This document shows, in pieces, positions 1 through 9,045 of a stretch of DNA of 64,000 bases. This DNA comes from Lachnospiraceae bacterium (GTDB lineage Bacteria; Bacillota; Clostridia; Lachnospirales; Lachnospiraceae): NCBI GenBank assembly GCA_017392525.1, contig JAFOVD010000007.1, positions 1 to 64,000 of the forward strand, in the 5' to 3' direction. The notes under the pieces were generated by a model. That model was not told where the DNA came from. It searched no databases and saw nothing but the letters and a program-made list of their open reading frames with translations. The position numbers and the translations under genes are program-made. Numbering within the stretch: position 1 is the stretch's first letter; the number at the start of each line of letters is the position of its first letter.

Positions 1-120
1 AAAAATGAAAAAAATCCTAAAATAGAATATCATTTTGCATATGCATATCACGAAGATTCCCATATTGCTGATGTATCGGATTTCGTTGCACTTGCCAATG
101 AACGTCTTAACGAAGTATAA
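1..120 (+). CDS. C-terminal end of an unidentified protein (partial)
   Basis: The first 39 codons in the frame that ends with TAA at 118-120 are open from the window edge. The visible tail reads roughly EYHFAYAYHEDSHIAD followed by VSDFVALANERLNEV, a plausible amphipathic C-terminal helix. A strong bidirectional terminator follows directly, which supports a real gene end. The 5' part lies outside the window and I do not recognise the family. Confidence 0.6.
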   Translation, partial: KNEKNPKIEYHFAYAYHEDSHIADVSDFVALANERLNEV

Positions 121-121
121 A

Positions 122-151
122 AAGAAGCACCGGTTTAAACCGGTGCTTCTT
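122..151. terminator. Bidirectional intrinsic terminator
   Basis: A perfect 15-bp inverted repeat with no loop bases in the DNA, AAGAAGCACCGGTTT followed at once by its complement, sits between the plus-strand gene tail ending at 120 and the minus-strand DUF975 gene ending at 185. The arms start with A-rich and end with T-rich runs, so it can terminate transcripts arriving from both sides. Confidence 0.85.
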
Positions 152-184
152 CTATTCTAATTCCCATTAGGAATATTCAATCTA

Positions 185-1264
185 TTAGATTTCTGTTTTA
201 TCCTCTGTAGATTCATCAACAAACATCTGGCTTGCATCTGCCTGTGGCTGACTCTGGGATTCGTCCTGCTGAGTATTCTGTGGCTGCTCCTGGAATCCTC
301 CCTGCTGGAAGTTCTGTGGCTGCTCCTGGAATCCTCCCTGCTGGAAGTTCTGTGGCTGCTCCTGGAATCCTCCCTGCTGGAAGTTCTGTGGCTGTCCCTG
401 GAATCCTCCCTGCTGAAAATTCTGTGGCTGATATCCCGGTCCCTTTGTAATGCGGATTGCATCATATAAAGCTGCATCTGCAGAATTCTTATAAGGCTTA
501 ACATAGAACATTCCAACAAATGGGATGATGCATAAGAAATACCATCCAATAAATGATAAGTCGAATACAAATGCTCTCCACTTGTTGCCATCCATTAAAT
601 ATCTACTTCTTGCAAAAGCTTCTTCCTGTGTCATTTCCGGATTCTCAGATAAGAGGAATGGAATCATACGATATTCATAGCTCTTAACGATACCTGGAAT
701 AATCAATAATAATGTCCAGAGGAATGTAAACAAATCACGTAAGAACATAATTTTAATAATGTTCTTATAAGAATTGTCAAATCCCCAGGCAAGTTCTCTT
801 ACTGCTGCCGGTTCCTTTAAGTTTTTAAGATAGAACTTGCTTCCACCAACCTTTAATGGATTGAAAAGGAAAATACTAAGCACAATATCAATCGCCATTA
901 CAACAAACAATACAACAATGAAAATAATTGCAACCGCACCGATTATTGCTGCGATTTCTGCATTTGAAAAATCCGAGTGATGATTGTAACTATAATCATC
1001 ATCTAAATAATAATCACCATCAAAATAATAATCATCATCATCTAAAAAAGGATTCTGATTGGATCCATACGTATAATCATCATTTGTAATATCCTGAATA
1101 TCATTATACGTATCCTGAATTTTTGATTTAATCGACGTTACAGATGTTCCTGAAGAAGCTCCGGAAATACCAAAAGTCACAACTAATGCTATTAATACTG
1201 CTTTCCAGTAATTACGATGAAAAGCACCTTTACCAATTTCTTTGACTTTAGAAATTGCCCACAT
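185..1264 (-). CDS. DUF975 family membrane protein with Gln/Gly-rich repeat tail
   Basis: 359 residues. Hydrophobic segments lie near residues 20-40, 105-132, 170-197 and 235-258. The block IPGIVKSYEYRMIPFLL, then a MTQEEAFARSRYLM stretch and FVFDLSFIGW, is the hallmark of the DUF975 family, integral membrane proteins of Firmicutes with no established function. Two features are unusual. The loop after the first membrane segment (about 65-95) is packed with Asp and Tyr. The C-terminus from about 278 consists of 12-residue repeats (QPQNFQQGGFQE type) encoded by 36-bp tandem DNA repeats. The start is supported by GGAGG about ten bases upstream. The gene appears to be monocistronic, with a terminator at 122-151. 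Family assignment is confident; function is unknown. Confidence 0.85.
   Translation of the reverse strand: MWAISKVKEIGKGAFHRNYWKAVLIALVVTFGISGASSGTSVTSIKSKIQDTYNDIQDITNDDYTYGSNQNPFLDDDDYYFDGDYYLDDDYSYNHHSDFSNAEIAAIIGAVAIIFIVVLFVVMAIDIVLSIFLFNPLKVGGSKFYLKNLKEPAAVRELAWGFDNSYKNIIKIMFLRDLFTFLWTLLLIIPGIVKSYEYRMIPFLLSENPEMTQEEAFARSRYLMDGNKWRAFVFDLSFIGWYFLCIIPFVGMFYVKPYKNSADAALYDAIRITKGPGYQPQNFQQGGFQGQPQNFQQGGFQEQPQNFQQGGFQEQPQNFQQGGFQEQPQNTQQDESQSQPQADASQMFVDESTEDKTEI
243..422. repeat. Five tandem 36-bp repeats inside the DUF975 gene
   Basis: Units of 36 bp start at 243, 279, 315, 351 and 387. The middle units (279-314, 315-350, 351-386) are essentially identical, the first is diverged and the last has a few substitutions, and a partial unit follows at 423. 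Because 36 is a multiple of three, the repeats keep frame and encode the 12-residue Gln/Gly-rich repeats of the C-terminal tail. The near identity of the central copies points to recent duplication or slippage. Confidence 0.95.
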
Positions 1265-1396
1265 AACTACGTCCTCCTGCTTTTTTCTTTAACTATAACA
1301 AATTCTGCAATTTGTCTATACAATTACCTATTGTAGCAGACTTAAAACTGTGTGAAAACCCTATTCAAAAAAATCTCGATTTTTTTAAATATATCT

Positions 1397-2071
1397 TCAC
1401 ATATTATCATGGCGAAGCAGTTTAAAATGATTCTTCTTGAACTGAATCAACCCTTCCTTCTGCATCTTAGAAAGCTCCGCCGACATAGCACTACGGTCAA
1501 CTGCCAGATAATCGGCTAATTGCTGACGATTAAAGGGAATATCAAATGTATCATTTCCTGCAAGGATAGATTGATCTAATAGATAAGACAGTAATTTCTC
1601 ACGGGTAGAACGCCTGGACATATGGCGGATTTTACCTGCCAATGATCGGTTTTTACCTGCGATAATCACAAATAGATTTTGAATCAACTGATTGTGGAAA
1701 TGACAATTCGTGCTACACATTGTAAGAATATTTTTCGTATCGAGAAATACTACCTCTGTGTCCCGGGCCGCAATAATAAAATTTGGAATCGGCTCACTCT
1801 CCGGCATGGTATAGGCTTCGCCAAAGATATCACCAACTCCAATGATTCCCAGGATACTTCGATTGCCCCAGTAGTCCTCATGCTCCACATGAACCTGCCC
1901 TGACAGAACCAGACCAAGCACATCTAAATTAGAGCCTTCACTCACAATCACTTCATCCTTTTTATATGATTTTTTATAAGGATTGAGGCAAGATAACATT
2001 TTACCAATATCATCTGCCTCAAATCCTCTAAATAATTCTGTTGTTAATAGAAATTCATGGATATTCTTCAT
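1397..2071 (-). CDS. Crp/Fnr family transcriptional regulator
   Basis: 224 residues with the Crp/Fnr layout: an N-terminal cyclic-nucleotide-binding-like beta barrel (about 20-125, with the GLVLSGQVHVEHED strand and GVGDIFGEAY turn), a dimerisation helix, and a C-terminal winged helix-turn-helix (about 178-210, FNRQQLADYLAVDRSAMS). The N-terminal cysteine cluster of the oxygen sensor FNR is not seen, and the residues that bind cAMP in E. coli CRP are not evident, so the ligand is unknown. Members with this shape in Clostridia often control redox, nitrosative stress or metal genes. It appears to be a single-gene transcript; no target site could be assigned here. Confidence 0.88.
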   Translation of the reverse strand: MKNIHEFLLTTELFRGFEADDIGKMLSCLNPYKKSYKKDEVIVSEGSNLDVLGLVLSGQVHVEHEDYWGNRSILGIIGVGDIFGEAYTMPESEPIPNFIIAARDTEVVFLDTKNILTMCSTNCHFHNQLIQNLFVIIAGKNRSLAGKIRHMSRRSTREKLLSYLLDQSILAGNDTFDIPFNRQQLADYLAVDRSAMSAELSKMQKEGLIQFKKNHFKLLRHDNM

Positions 2072-2138
2072 GACAATACCTCCCTCATTCTACATACAAG
2101 TTCAGTATAATCCTTTTCATAGCTCCCTTATGTTGGAT

Positions 2139-3818
2139 TTACAACAAAGAACGCTTTTTCTCTGCTGCAAGAACCTTCATCTCACGTGCATTCTGCATAA
2201 CTGCATCAGTAATCTCCGTTCCACCAAGCATACGTGCAAGTTCTTTTTGACTCTCCTCCGTTGTAAGGGGCTGAATAGCAGAAATAGTACTGCCATCCAC
2301 AATTGATTTCTCTATCATAAAATGCTGATCTGCCATTGCGGCAATCTGTGGAAGGTGGGTAATGCAAATCACCTGATGTCCCGATGCAACTACCACTAAT
2401 TTCTCAGAAACCGCTTGAGCTGTTCGACCACTGATACCTGCATCTATTTCATCGAAAATCAGAGTATCAATCTCGTCATTCTTGGCAAGAACAGTCTTCA
2501 ATGCCAGCATGATTCTGGAAAGTTCACCGCCGGAAGCAACCTCTCGCAGCGGGCGAATCGGTTCACCTACATTGGTGGAAATCATAAACTCAGAATCATC
2601 CAAACCGTTGGCTGTAAAATCCGACAACTCTGAAAAACTCATCTCAAACTTTACATCCAGGAAATTCAAATCCAAAAGGGCATTTCGCACTGCCTCAGAA
2701 AGCAAAACGGCCTTTTCTTTACGTACAGCCGTAAGGTCTTTACAGTCGCTTCGAAGCTGTGCTTCCATAGCCTTATAATCAGATTCCAGACGCTCCAGGT
2801 AGGAATCGTATTCCTGTAACTTATCGAGACGCTGCTGCTTTTCATTTAATGCCTCTAAAATATCCTCAATAGTATTGCCATACTTGCTCTTTAGATTATT
2901 AATAAGATCCAGGCGCTGTTCCATTTCCTGGAAGGCCTCATGGTCGAATTCCAGACTGTCCATGTAATCTGAAAGTTCTCTGTTAAAGTCACTGAGAAGC
3001 CCCTCGACATCCTGAATCATAGCGGATAAGTCCTGTAGTTTCTCATCATATTCCACAAGAGGACCGATTTCTCGAACAGCTCTGCCCAGAAGATCCGCCG
3101 CACCATCTCCGGAAGTTCTGGTATAGGCCTCATTTAGCCCCTCAGCAATCTTCTGAGAATTCTTCATTAAGCGATAGGACTTTTCCAGTTCTTCATCCTC
3201 AGAAATCTTAAGATTTGCACTACTTATTTCTTGAATCTCATGCTCCAGATATCCGATTTCACGGAGGCGTTCTCCCTCATCCAGTCTGCTTTTTTCATAC
3301 TCCTCACGAAGTTCTGTATAACGGCGATAGGACTCTTTTACCTGTTCCTTCTTCGGAGCGATTTCTAAGCGACCAAAATCATCCAGCATCTCCAGATGTT
3401 TTTTCTTGTTGAGAAGGGACTGATGATCATGCTGACCATAGATATCAATAAAGATATCCCCCACCTGCTTTAATTTCTGTGCTGGGACAGTCTCTCCATT
3501 GACCTTTGCAATCGCTCTCGATTCAGAAATCTTACGGGAAAGAATTACGGAATCATCGTAGATTTCCACTTCCATCTCCGCAAGCTTTCTCTTCTGCTCT
3601 TCACTTGTAACCTGAAAAACAGCCTCCACCAGCCCGTCACAAGCGGGATCTCGCAATACATCTCTAGAGACCTTTCCTCCCAGTGCGATTGATAATGCAC
3701 CGAGTATGATAGATTTTCCGGCACCGGTTTCACCAGTCAGGATATTTAATCCCGGCTGAAAACCGATTTCTTCCTCTTCAATTAAAGCTAAATTCTTAAC
3801 ATGTAAATATAGTAGCAT
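2139..3818 (-). CDS. recN: DNA repair protein RecN
   Basis: SMC-like ATPase that acts early in recombinational repair of double-strand breaks. The 559 residues show the split ABC ATPase: Walker A GETGAGKS at 29-36, then a long coiled-coil stretch (about 155-385, rich in Glu/Lys/Arg/Leu), then the signature ASGGELSR near 426 and Walker B TLIFDEIDAG near 450. Length matches the family. It follows argR downstream in the same direction, the usual Firmicute order argR-recN. In many bacteria recN is SOS-induced, but I see no LexA-type palindrome in the gap to argR, so it is probably read from the upstream operon. Confidence 0.97.
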   Translation of the reverse strand: MLLYLHVKNLALIEEEEIGFQPGLNILTGETGAGKSIILGALSIALGGKVSRDVLRDPACDGLVEAVFQVTSEEQKRKLAEMEVEIYDDSVILSRKISESRAIAKVNGETVPAQKLKQVGDIFIDIYGQHDHQSLLNKKKHLEMLDDFGRLEIAPKKEQVKESYRRYTELREEYEKSRLDEGERLREIGYLEHEIQEISSANLKISEDEELEKSYRLMKNSQKIAEGLNEAYTRTSGDGAADLLGRAVREIGPLVEYDEKLQDLSAMIQDVEGLLSDFNRELSDYMDSLEFDHEAFQEMEQRLDLINNLKSKYGNTIEDILEALNEKQQRLDKLQEYDSYLERLESDYKAMEAQLRSDCKDLTAVRKEKAVLLSEAVRNALLDLNFLDVKFEMSFSELSDFTANGLDDSEFMISTNVGEPIRPLREVASGGELSRIMLALKTVLAKNDEIDTLIFDEIDAGISGRTAQAVSEKLVVVASGHQVICITHLPQIAAMADQHFMIEKSIVDGSTISAIQPLTTEESQKELARMLGGTEITDAVMQNAREMKVLAAEKKRSLL

Positions 3819-3889
3819 GCGTTCCCCTTCTACTCTCTATGCAAGTAATAAAATAATCCATGATGTGAAACCCTTACATCAGATGATTA

Positions 3890-4342
3890 CTATTCCTCTA
3901 TTACTTTTCGTAAACTGCGCATAACATTCACCGTGTCATCCATGGATCGGATTGCACACATAATCGTATCATCACCGGCAATAGAACCAACGATTTCTGA
4001 GAATTCCATATTGTCCAGTGCAGCTGCCACCGCCATGGCCATACCGGATACTGTTTTAATTACAAGGATATTCTGAGCGTTGTCCATAGACAAAAATCCG
4101 TCTTTAAAAATTCGTCTATATTTCTGTTCTAAGTCCTCTCCGGATTCCTTGTATGCCACATAACGAAGCTTACCCTTGCCCAGTGCAACCTTGGTCAGGC
4201 GCATTTCTCGTATATCTCTCGATACTGTAGCCTGCGTTACCTGATATCCTGCCTTTTCCAGTTCCTCTGTCAGTTCGTCCTGTGTTCCAATCTCTTTCTT
4301 TACGATCAGGTCAAGTATTTTTGCTTGTCTTTCTGATTTCAT
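3890..4342 (-). CDS. argR: Arginine repressor ArgR
   Basis: 150 residues, the standard ArgR/AhrC length. The N-terminal winged helix carries the recognition motif TVSRDIREM at about 39-47. The C-terminal oligomerisation and arginine-binding domain carries GSIAGDDTIMCA at about 119-130, whose GDDT aspartates contact arginine in the hexamer. With arginine bound it represses biosynthetic arg genes and can activate catabolic ones. It lies between nadK and recN, 31 bases after nadK, a conserved Firmicute arrangement. No arg genes occur in this window. Confidence 0.97.
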   Translation of the reverse strand: MKSERQAKILDLIVKKEIGTQDELTEELEKAGYQVTQATVSRDIREMRLTKVALGKGKLRYVAYKESGEDLEQKYRRIFKDGFLSMDNAQNILVIKTVSGMAMAVAAALDNMEFSEIVGSIAGDDTIMCAIRSMDDTVNVMRSLRKVIEE

Positions 4343-4373
4343 GTATTTCTCCCTATCTGTGTAAAACCGTCTT

Positions 4374-5219
4374 CTAGTTCTCCTGCAGTTTCTTACTCAT
4401 TCGCTCAAGGAAGCTTAACTTACTGAGTGAAACCATTTTTGTTGTCGCATCCGCCCGTCGTACAACTAAACGCTCACCCGGATGCAAAGTTCTCTTATGT
4501 CCTCCGTCAAATGCCACACAGGCGCTTTCCGGAGTCTTATGTCTACGTGGAATTACCTCCACTGTAATTTCCGCATGACGGTCCAATACGATACTTCTGG
4601 AATTCAACGTATGTGGATTCACCGGTGTAAGCAGAATCACTGACGTTTTGGGATCAACAATCGGTCCATTGGCAGATAGATTATATGCAGTAGAACCTGT
4701 TGGCGTCGAAAAAATCATACCATCGCAAACATAGGAATATAGATATTCGCCATCTACATATGCGGATAACTGGATTACATTTAATCCCGGGCTGGCGGAA
4801 ATAACAATGTCGTTCAATGCCTGTATCCACGGCTCAGCTTCACCGTCTTTATCCACAATATGACCGGTTAACATCATACGTTCTTCTACACTATACTGAT
4901 CCTGAAACAGGGATTCCAATGCAGAAAACACAGTATCATCATTCAGGTCACATAGATATCCGAGGTGACCGCGATTAACCCCCAGAAGCGGAATCCCGCT
5001 TCCAAAAGTCATCTGCGCACTACCGATAAGTGTTCCATCTCCACCTACAGTCAGGATACACTGCGTACCCTCCGGAACTACTACCGATTCTTCATCCTCA
5101 TTTTCCGGGCTAATTGCTACATTGCACTGGCCGCCCTTTAATTCGATTGCGTTTTTAATGGAATCTATCAGATCAGAATGTCGATCTGCAGATCTGGTAA
5201 TGATTAAAAATTTTTTCAC
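4374..5219 (-). CDS. nadK: NAD kinase
   Basis: Phosphorylates NAD to NADP using ATP or polyphosphate. 281 residues, with the diagnostic GGDGT motif at 59-63 and the second conserved block STPTGSTAYNLSANGP at about 171-186, which binds NAD. The start is a GTG that shares its G with the TAG stop of tlyA (TAGTG), so translation of the two genes is probably coupled. The C-terminus is shared with cytosolic bacterial NAD kinases. The family usually makes NADP for biosynthetic reductions, here fitting the neighbouring isoprenoid genes. Confidence 0.97.
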   Translation of the reverse strand: MKKFLIITRSADRHSDLIDSIKNAIELKGGQCNVAISPENEDEESVVVPEGTQCILTVGGDGTLIGSAQMTFGSGIPLLGVNRGHLGYLCDLNDDTVFSALESLFQDQYSVEERMMLTGHIVDKDGEAEPWIQALNDIVISASPGLNVIQLSAYVDGEYLYSYVCDGMIFSTPTGSTAYNLSANGPIVDPKTSVILLTPVNPHTLNSRSIVLDRHAEITVEVIPRRHKTPESACVAFDGGHKRTLHPGERLVVRRADATTKMVSLSKLSFLERMSKKLQEN

Positions 5220-6028
5220 TATTTTTTATCCAATGTACCATGAGCCTGTTCAACAATCTCATGTACCTGGTCCTCCCAAATATTGTCTGTTCCTTCTTCT
5301 TTTCGAATATAAATCAAATATTCAATATTACCCTCTGGCCCCTTAATCGGAGAAAAATCCAGATTTAAAACAGAAAATCCCATGGATTTTGAGAAATCCA
5401 CAATCTTCTGAATTACTTCCTCATGCACAGCCTTGTCACGAACTACACCCTTTTTGCCAACCTTCTCTCGACCTGCTTCAAACTGCGGTTTAATAAGGCA
5501 AACCATCTCTCCACGGTCCTTTAAAAGTTCTTTGGCGGCAGGAAGTACCTTCGTCAAGGAGATAAAGGAAACGTCACAGGATGCAAAATCAAGTAACTCA
5601 CCTATGTCATCCGGTGTAACATAACGAATATTCGTCTTTTCCATGCAGACCACCCGCTCATCCTGACGTAACTTCCAGGCAAACTGTCCATAGCCTACAT
5701 CAACGGAAAACACCTTGGTTGCACCGTTCTGAAGCATACAATCTGTAAATCCACCTGTGGACGCTCCGATATCCATGCAAACCTTGTCTTTAAGTTCCAC
5801 ACCGAAGCTTGCCATGGCCTTTTCCAGCTTTAATCCGCCACGACTGACATACTTAAGCTGAGGTCCTTTGACCTCAATATTAACATCTTCCGGGAAGTTT
5901 GTTCCAGCCTTATCTTCTCTCTGATTTTCTACGAAGACATTGCCTTCCATAATCATAATCTTAGCTTTCTCTCTGGAAGGTGCAAGACCACGCTCCACCA
6001 AAAGTACATCCAAACGTTTCTTACTCAT
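5219..6028 (-). CDS. tlyA: TlyA family rRNA (2'-O) methyltransferase
   Basis: 269 residues from the chosen ATG. Residues 1-65 form an S4 RNA-binding domain (KRLDVLLVERGLAPSREKA) and the rest an FtsJ/RrmJ-type SAM methyltransferase with motif I MDIGASTGGFTD at about 85-96. Relatives methylate 2'-hydroxyls of 16S and 23S rRNA and in some species affect capreomycin sensitivity; others are called haemolysins. The start was set at ATG 6028, one base after the dxs stop. An upstream TTG at 6052 with an AGGA sequence would add eight residues, but family members normally begin at MSKKRLDV. The C-terminal extension after the methyltransferase core is unremarkable. Confidence 0.92.
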   Translation of the reverse strand: MSKKRLDVLLVERGLAPSREKAKIMIMEGNVFVENQREDKAGTNFPEDVNIEVKGPQLKYVSRGGLKLEKAMASFGVELKDKVCMDIGASTGGFTDCMLQNGATKVFSVDVGYGQFAWKLRQDERVVCMEKTNIRYVTPDDIGELLDFASCDVSFISLTKVLPAAKELLKDRGEMVCLIKPQFEAGREKVGKKGVVRDKAVHEEVIQKIVDFSKSMGFSVLNLDFSPIKGPEGNIEYLIYIRKEEGTDNIWEDQVHEIVEQAHGTLDKK

Positions 6029-6029
6029 A

Positions 6030-7904
6030 CTAAAACTCTCTATCTTTTCCAACTAAATTCCTGATACGCTTTGCAACTGACGGCGCATCCATTTCCATGC
6101 TTTCAAGCAACGCTTCTACCGCTCCATGTTCTACGAAACGATCCGGTATAGCAATATTTAAAATCTCTCCGGCATAGTCTTTATTTCTAAGTACATCATT
6201 GACATGCTGACCAAATCCACCGGAGAGAACATTCTCTTCCATTGTAACAATCAAGTCATATCGCTCTTTCGCATCCTCCAGATAATCAACATCCAGCGGC
6301 TTTACAAATCGGGCATTGGTCAGGTCAACGTCAATTCCTTCCTTTGCCAGAATCTCTCTGACTTCTACGGCAACCTTTACCATAGATCCAACAGCAAACA
6401 GAAGAACTCTACCGGATTCTCTATAGATTTCTTCCGCCTTTCCCAGTTCAATTGCCTGTCTATGATCTTCTAACTCAGCATATACCGCACCTCTCGGATA
6501 ACGGATTGCTATAGGGCCGTCATACTTAAGAGCAAATTTCATCATATCAGACAGTTCCCATTTATTCTTAGGGGCACACACCACCATATTTGGCATCAAA
6601 GAAAGGTAAGATAAATCAAAAATGCCCTGGTGTGTATCACCATCTGCTCCCACAAGACCTGCTCGATCCACTGCAAATACCACATGTAAATTCTGGATAC
6701 ATACATCGTGAATCATCTGGTCAAATGCACGCTGTAAAAATGATGAATATACGGCGAATACCGGCTTCATACCTGATACAGCAAGTCCGGCTGCAAATGT
6801 TACCGCGTATTCTTCAGCAATACCAACATCAAAGAAACGATTCGGGAACATATTTCGGAAACGTTTCAGCCCCGTTCCATCAGCCATAGCTGCTGTAATC
6901 GCAACCACCTTGTCATCCCGGTCTCCCATTTTTCTCATAACCGTTGAAAAAATATCTGTATAGGTCGGGCCGGATTTCTTAAGAGGAAGCCCCTTCTCTT
7001 TATCAAAAGGAGCCGTTCCGTGAAATCTTGATGGATGTCTTTCCGCCGGCAAAAATCCTTTGCCTTTTTTTGTAAGTACATGCACAAGTACCGGTCCATC
7101 ATACTGCACTGCCTGATGCAACACTGAAACCAGTGCATTCAGGTTATGCCCGTCTACCGGTCCCAAATACATGATTCCCATCTCTTCAAAAATCATTCCG
7201 GGAACCATAAGCTGCTTAATACCGTTTTTCGTGTTTCGAATCTTCGCAACAATACGATCACCGTAAACCGGAATCTTCTCCAGAGAAGTCTGAATCTCAC
7301 CCTTTAGTTCCCGATAATTTTCACTGGTTCTCATCTTGGACAGCTGTTTTGATAGAGCTCCGACATTTTCGCTAATGGACATATTGTTGTCATTTAAAAC
7401 AATGACAAAATTCTTTTTAAGAGCTGCAACCGAATTTAACGCTTCCCAGGCCAAACCACCGGTCAGTGCCCCATCACCAATAACAGAAATCACCTTGTTA
7501 TTCTTATGCTGCATCTCTCTTGCCCAGGCAATTCCCAACCCTGCTGCAATGGAAGTAGAACTATGCCCTGTATTAAATGCGTCACATGGACTATCCTCAC
7601 GCTTTGGGAATCCACTCATTCCGCCGAATGTACGAAGTGAATCAAATCCCTCTTTTCTACCTGTAAGAATCTTATGTGTATAGGTCTGATGGCCTACATC
7701 CCAGATAATCTTGTCATCAGGTAAATTACAAATCAGATGTAGGGCCATAGTAAGCTCTACACAGCCCAAATTAGAAGCCAGGTGACCACCGGTAATTGAT
7801 AACTTGTCAATCAGGAATTGACGTATCTCATCCGGCAATACATCCAGCTCCTCCTGGGATAATTTCTTTATATCATTTGGTTTTTTGATTTTATCTAAAA
7901 CCAT
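6030..7904 (-). CDS. dxs: 1-deoxy-D-xylulose-5-phosphate synthase
   Basis: Thiamine-diphosphate enzyme that condenses pyruvate and glyceraldehyde 3-phosphate in the first step of the MEP isoprenoid pathway. 624 residues, as expected. Visible marks: the cofactor-binding segment GDGALTGG near 144 followed by NDNNMSIS near 175, the catalytic glutamate in GIAEEYAVTFAAG near 363, and DRAGLVGADGDTHQG near 416, followed by the C-terminal transketolase domain. It sits 12 bases after ispA and one base before tlyA, so isoprenoid precursor supply and prenyl chain synthesis are co-transcribed. Confidence 0.98.
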   Translation of the reverse strand: MVLDKIKKPNDIKKLSQEELDVLPDEIRQFLIDKLSITGGHLASNLGCVELTMALHLICNLPDDKIIWDVGHQTYTHKILTGRKEGFDSLRTFGGMSGFPKREDSPCDAFNTGHSSTSIAAGLGIAWAREMQHKNNKVISVIGDGALTGGLAWEALNSVAALKKNFVIVLNDNNMSISENVGALSKQLSKMRTSENYRELKGEIQTSLEKIPVYGDRIVAKIRNTKNGIKQLMVPGMIFEEMGIMYLGPVDGHNLNALVSVLHQAVQYDGPVLVHVLTKKGKGFLPAERHPSRFHGTAPFDKEKGLPLKKSGPTYTDIFSTVMRKMGDRDDKVVAITAAMADGTGLKRFRNMFPNRFFDVGIAEEYAVTFAAGLAVSGMKPVFAVYSSFLQRAFDQMIHDVCIQNLHVVFAVDRAGLVGADGDTHQGIFDLSYLSLMPNMVVCAPKNKWELSDMMKFALKYDGPIAIRYPRGAVYAELEDHRQAIELGKAEEIYRESGRVLLFAVGSMVKVAVEVREILAKEGIDVDLTNARFVKPLDVDYLEDAKERYDLIVTMEENVLSGGFGQHVNDVLRNKDYAGEILNIAIPDRFVEHGAVEALLESMEMDAPSVAKRIRNLVGKDREF

Positions 7905-7916
7905 ATCAATAGTCCT

Positions 7917-8810
7917 CTAATTCTCGCGGTAAACTAAATATTTCAACAGCTCTGTCAAAAACGGATTCTCATATGGTAATCCTTCCAGATCTTTGATTGC
8001 CTCTTCTGTCAGTCGTTTGACATCTGCCTTGGCCCTCTCTAAGCCTTCAAATACCACGTATGTAATCTTATTGTTTTTCACATCCGATCCCGCATCTTTG
8101 CCAAGAGTCTCTGTGTCGGATGTTACATCCAGAATATCATCCTGAATCTGGAATGCCAGACCAATCTTTGAAGCCACCTGCTCCACAAGGTTAACCTGCT
8201 CCTCTGTTGCACCAGCCAGAATTGCACCAATCATCATAGACGCTTCAATTAATGCTCCGGTTTTCAGTGCATAAATAAAGTTTAAACGGTTTCTGGAAAT
8301 GCCATTTTGCTGGTCTTCTTCCACATCTACAACCTGACCGCCAATCATTCCATAGATACCAGCCTTCTTGGCAAGCACCTTTAACGCCTTTGGAATATTC
8401 TTGTTATCAGGTTCCTCATCAAATGCGAGAAGTGCTGTTTCAAAAGCGTAGTTTAAAAGGCCATCACCGGCCAGTATTCCCATTGCTTCGCCAAATTTGG
8501 CATGTGTTGTAGGTTTGCCCCGTCGCAACATATCATTGTCCATAGCCGGCAAATCATCATGTACAAGGGAATACGTATGTATCATCTCCATAGCTGCTGC
8601 AAAAGGATATATCGCCTTGGAATCACCGCCAAAGAGTTTATATGTCTCTAACATAAGGATAGGACGAAGTCTCTTTCCTCCTGCTGTCACACTATAGTTC
8701 ATTGCTTTAAACACATTCTTCTGATATCCATGTGCTTCATCCGGAAGGTATCGGTACAAGAAACAATCAATCTGTGATGCCTTGTATGCCAATTCCTCTT
8801 TCATTTCCAT
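7917..8810 (-). CDS. ispA: Polyprenyl (farnesyl) diphosphate synthase
   Basis: Trans-prenyltransferase that elongates dimethylallyl diphosphate with isopentenyl diphosphate, most likely to farnesyl diphosphate. 297 residues. The first aspartate-rich motif DDLPAMDND lies at 85-93 and the second, DDILDVTSD, near 225; GGKRLRP at 44-50 binds diphosphate. The position between xseB and dxs is the classical xseB-ispA-dxs order. Chain length cannot be fixed by eye, and geranyl or geranylgeranyl synthases look similar, but the context favours farnesyl diphosphate for undecaprenyl lipid synthesis. Confidence 0.95.
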   Translation of the reverse strand: MEMKEELAYKASQIDCFLYRYLPDEAHGYQKNVFKAMNYSVTAGGKRLRPILMLETYKLFGGDSKAIYPFAAAMEMIHTYSLVHDDLPAMDNDMLRRGKPTTHAKFGEAMGILAGDGLLNYAFETALLAFDEEPDNKNIPKALKVLAKKAGIYGMIGGQVVDVEEDQQNGISRNRLNFIYALKTGALIEASMMIGAILAGATEEQVNLVEQVASKIGLAFQIQDDILDVTSDTETLGKDAGSDVKNNKITYVVFEGLERAKADVKRLTEEAIKDLEGLPYENPFLTELLKYLVYREN

Positions 8811-8826
8811 TTTATCACCCCGCTAA

Positions 8827-9045
8827 TTACTCATCTAATGGAGTCAGACCACCGTCTTCTGTAAGTTTCATAACCTGCTTCTCCACAGCGTCAATCATCT
8901 CACTGCACTCCTTTAATTTTTGTATTCCATTTTCGTATAATTTAAATGAATCCTCAAGAGAAATTTCAGGATCTTCCATCCTGCTGACAATTTCATCTAA
9001 TTTCTCCAGGCTTTCTTCTATTGTTAATTTATTTTCTTCTGCCAT
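8827..9045 (-). CDS. xseB: Exodeoxyribonuclease VII small subunit
   Basis: 72 residues, the usual size. The pattern SLEKLDEIVSRMEDPEISLE followed by an EKGI-like helix (YENGIQKLKEC) is the family signature of a short helical hairpin that binds the large subunit. Its first 22 bases overlap the end of xseA, which suggests coupled translation and fixed stoichiometry. Several small subunits assemble on one XseA to make the nuclease that degrades single-stranded DNA. Confidence 0.96.
   Translation of the reverse strand: MAEENKLTIEESLEKLDEIVSRMEDPEISLEDSFKLYENGIQKLKECSEMIDAVEKQVMKLTEDGGLTPLDE

Noticed and set aside
243..422. Array of 36-bp repeats that could be taken for CRISPR
   Set aside because: The units are directly joined with no spacers and are in frame inside the DUF975 gene; they encode protein repeats.
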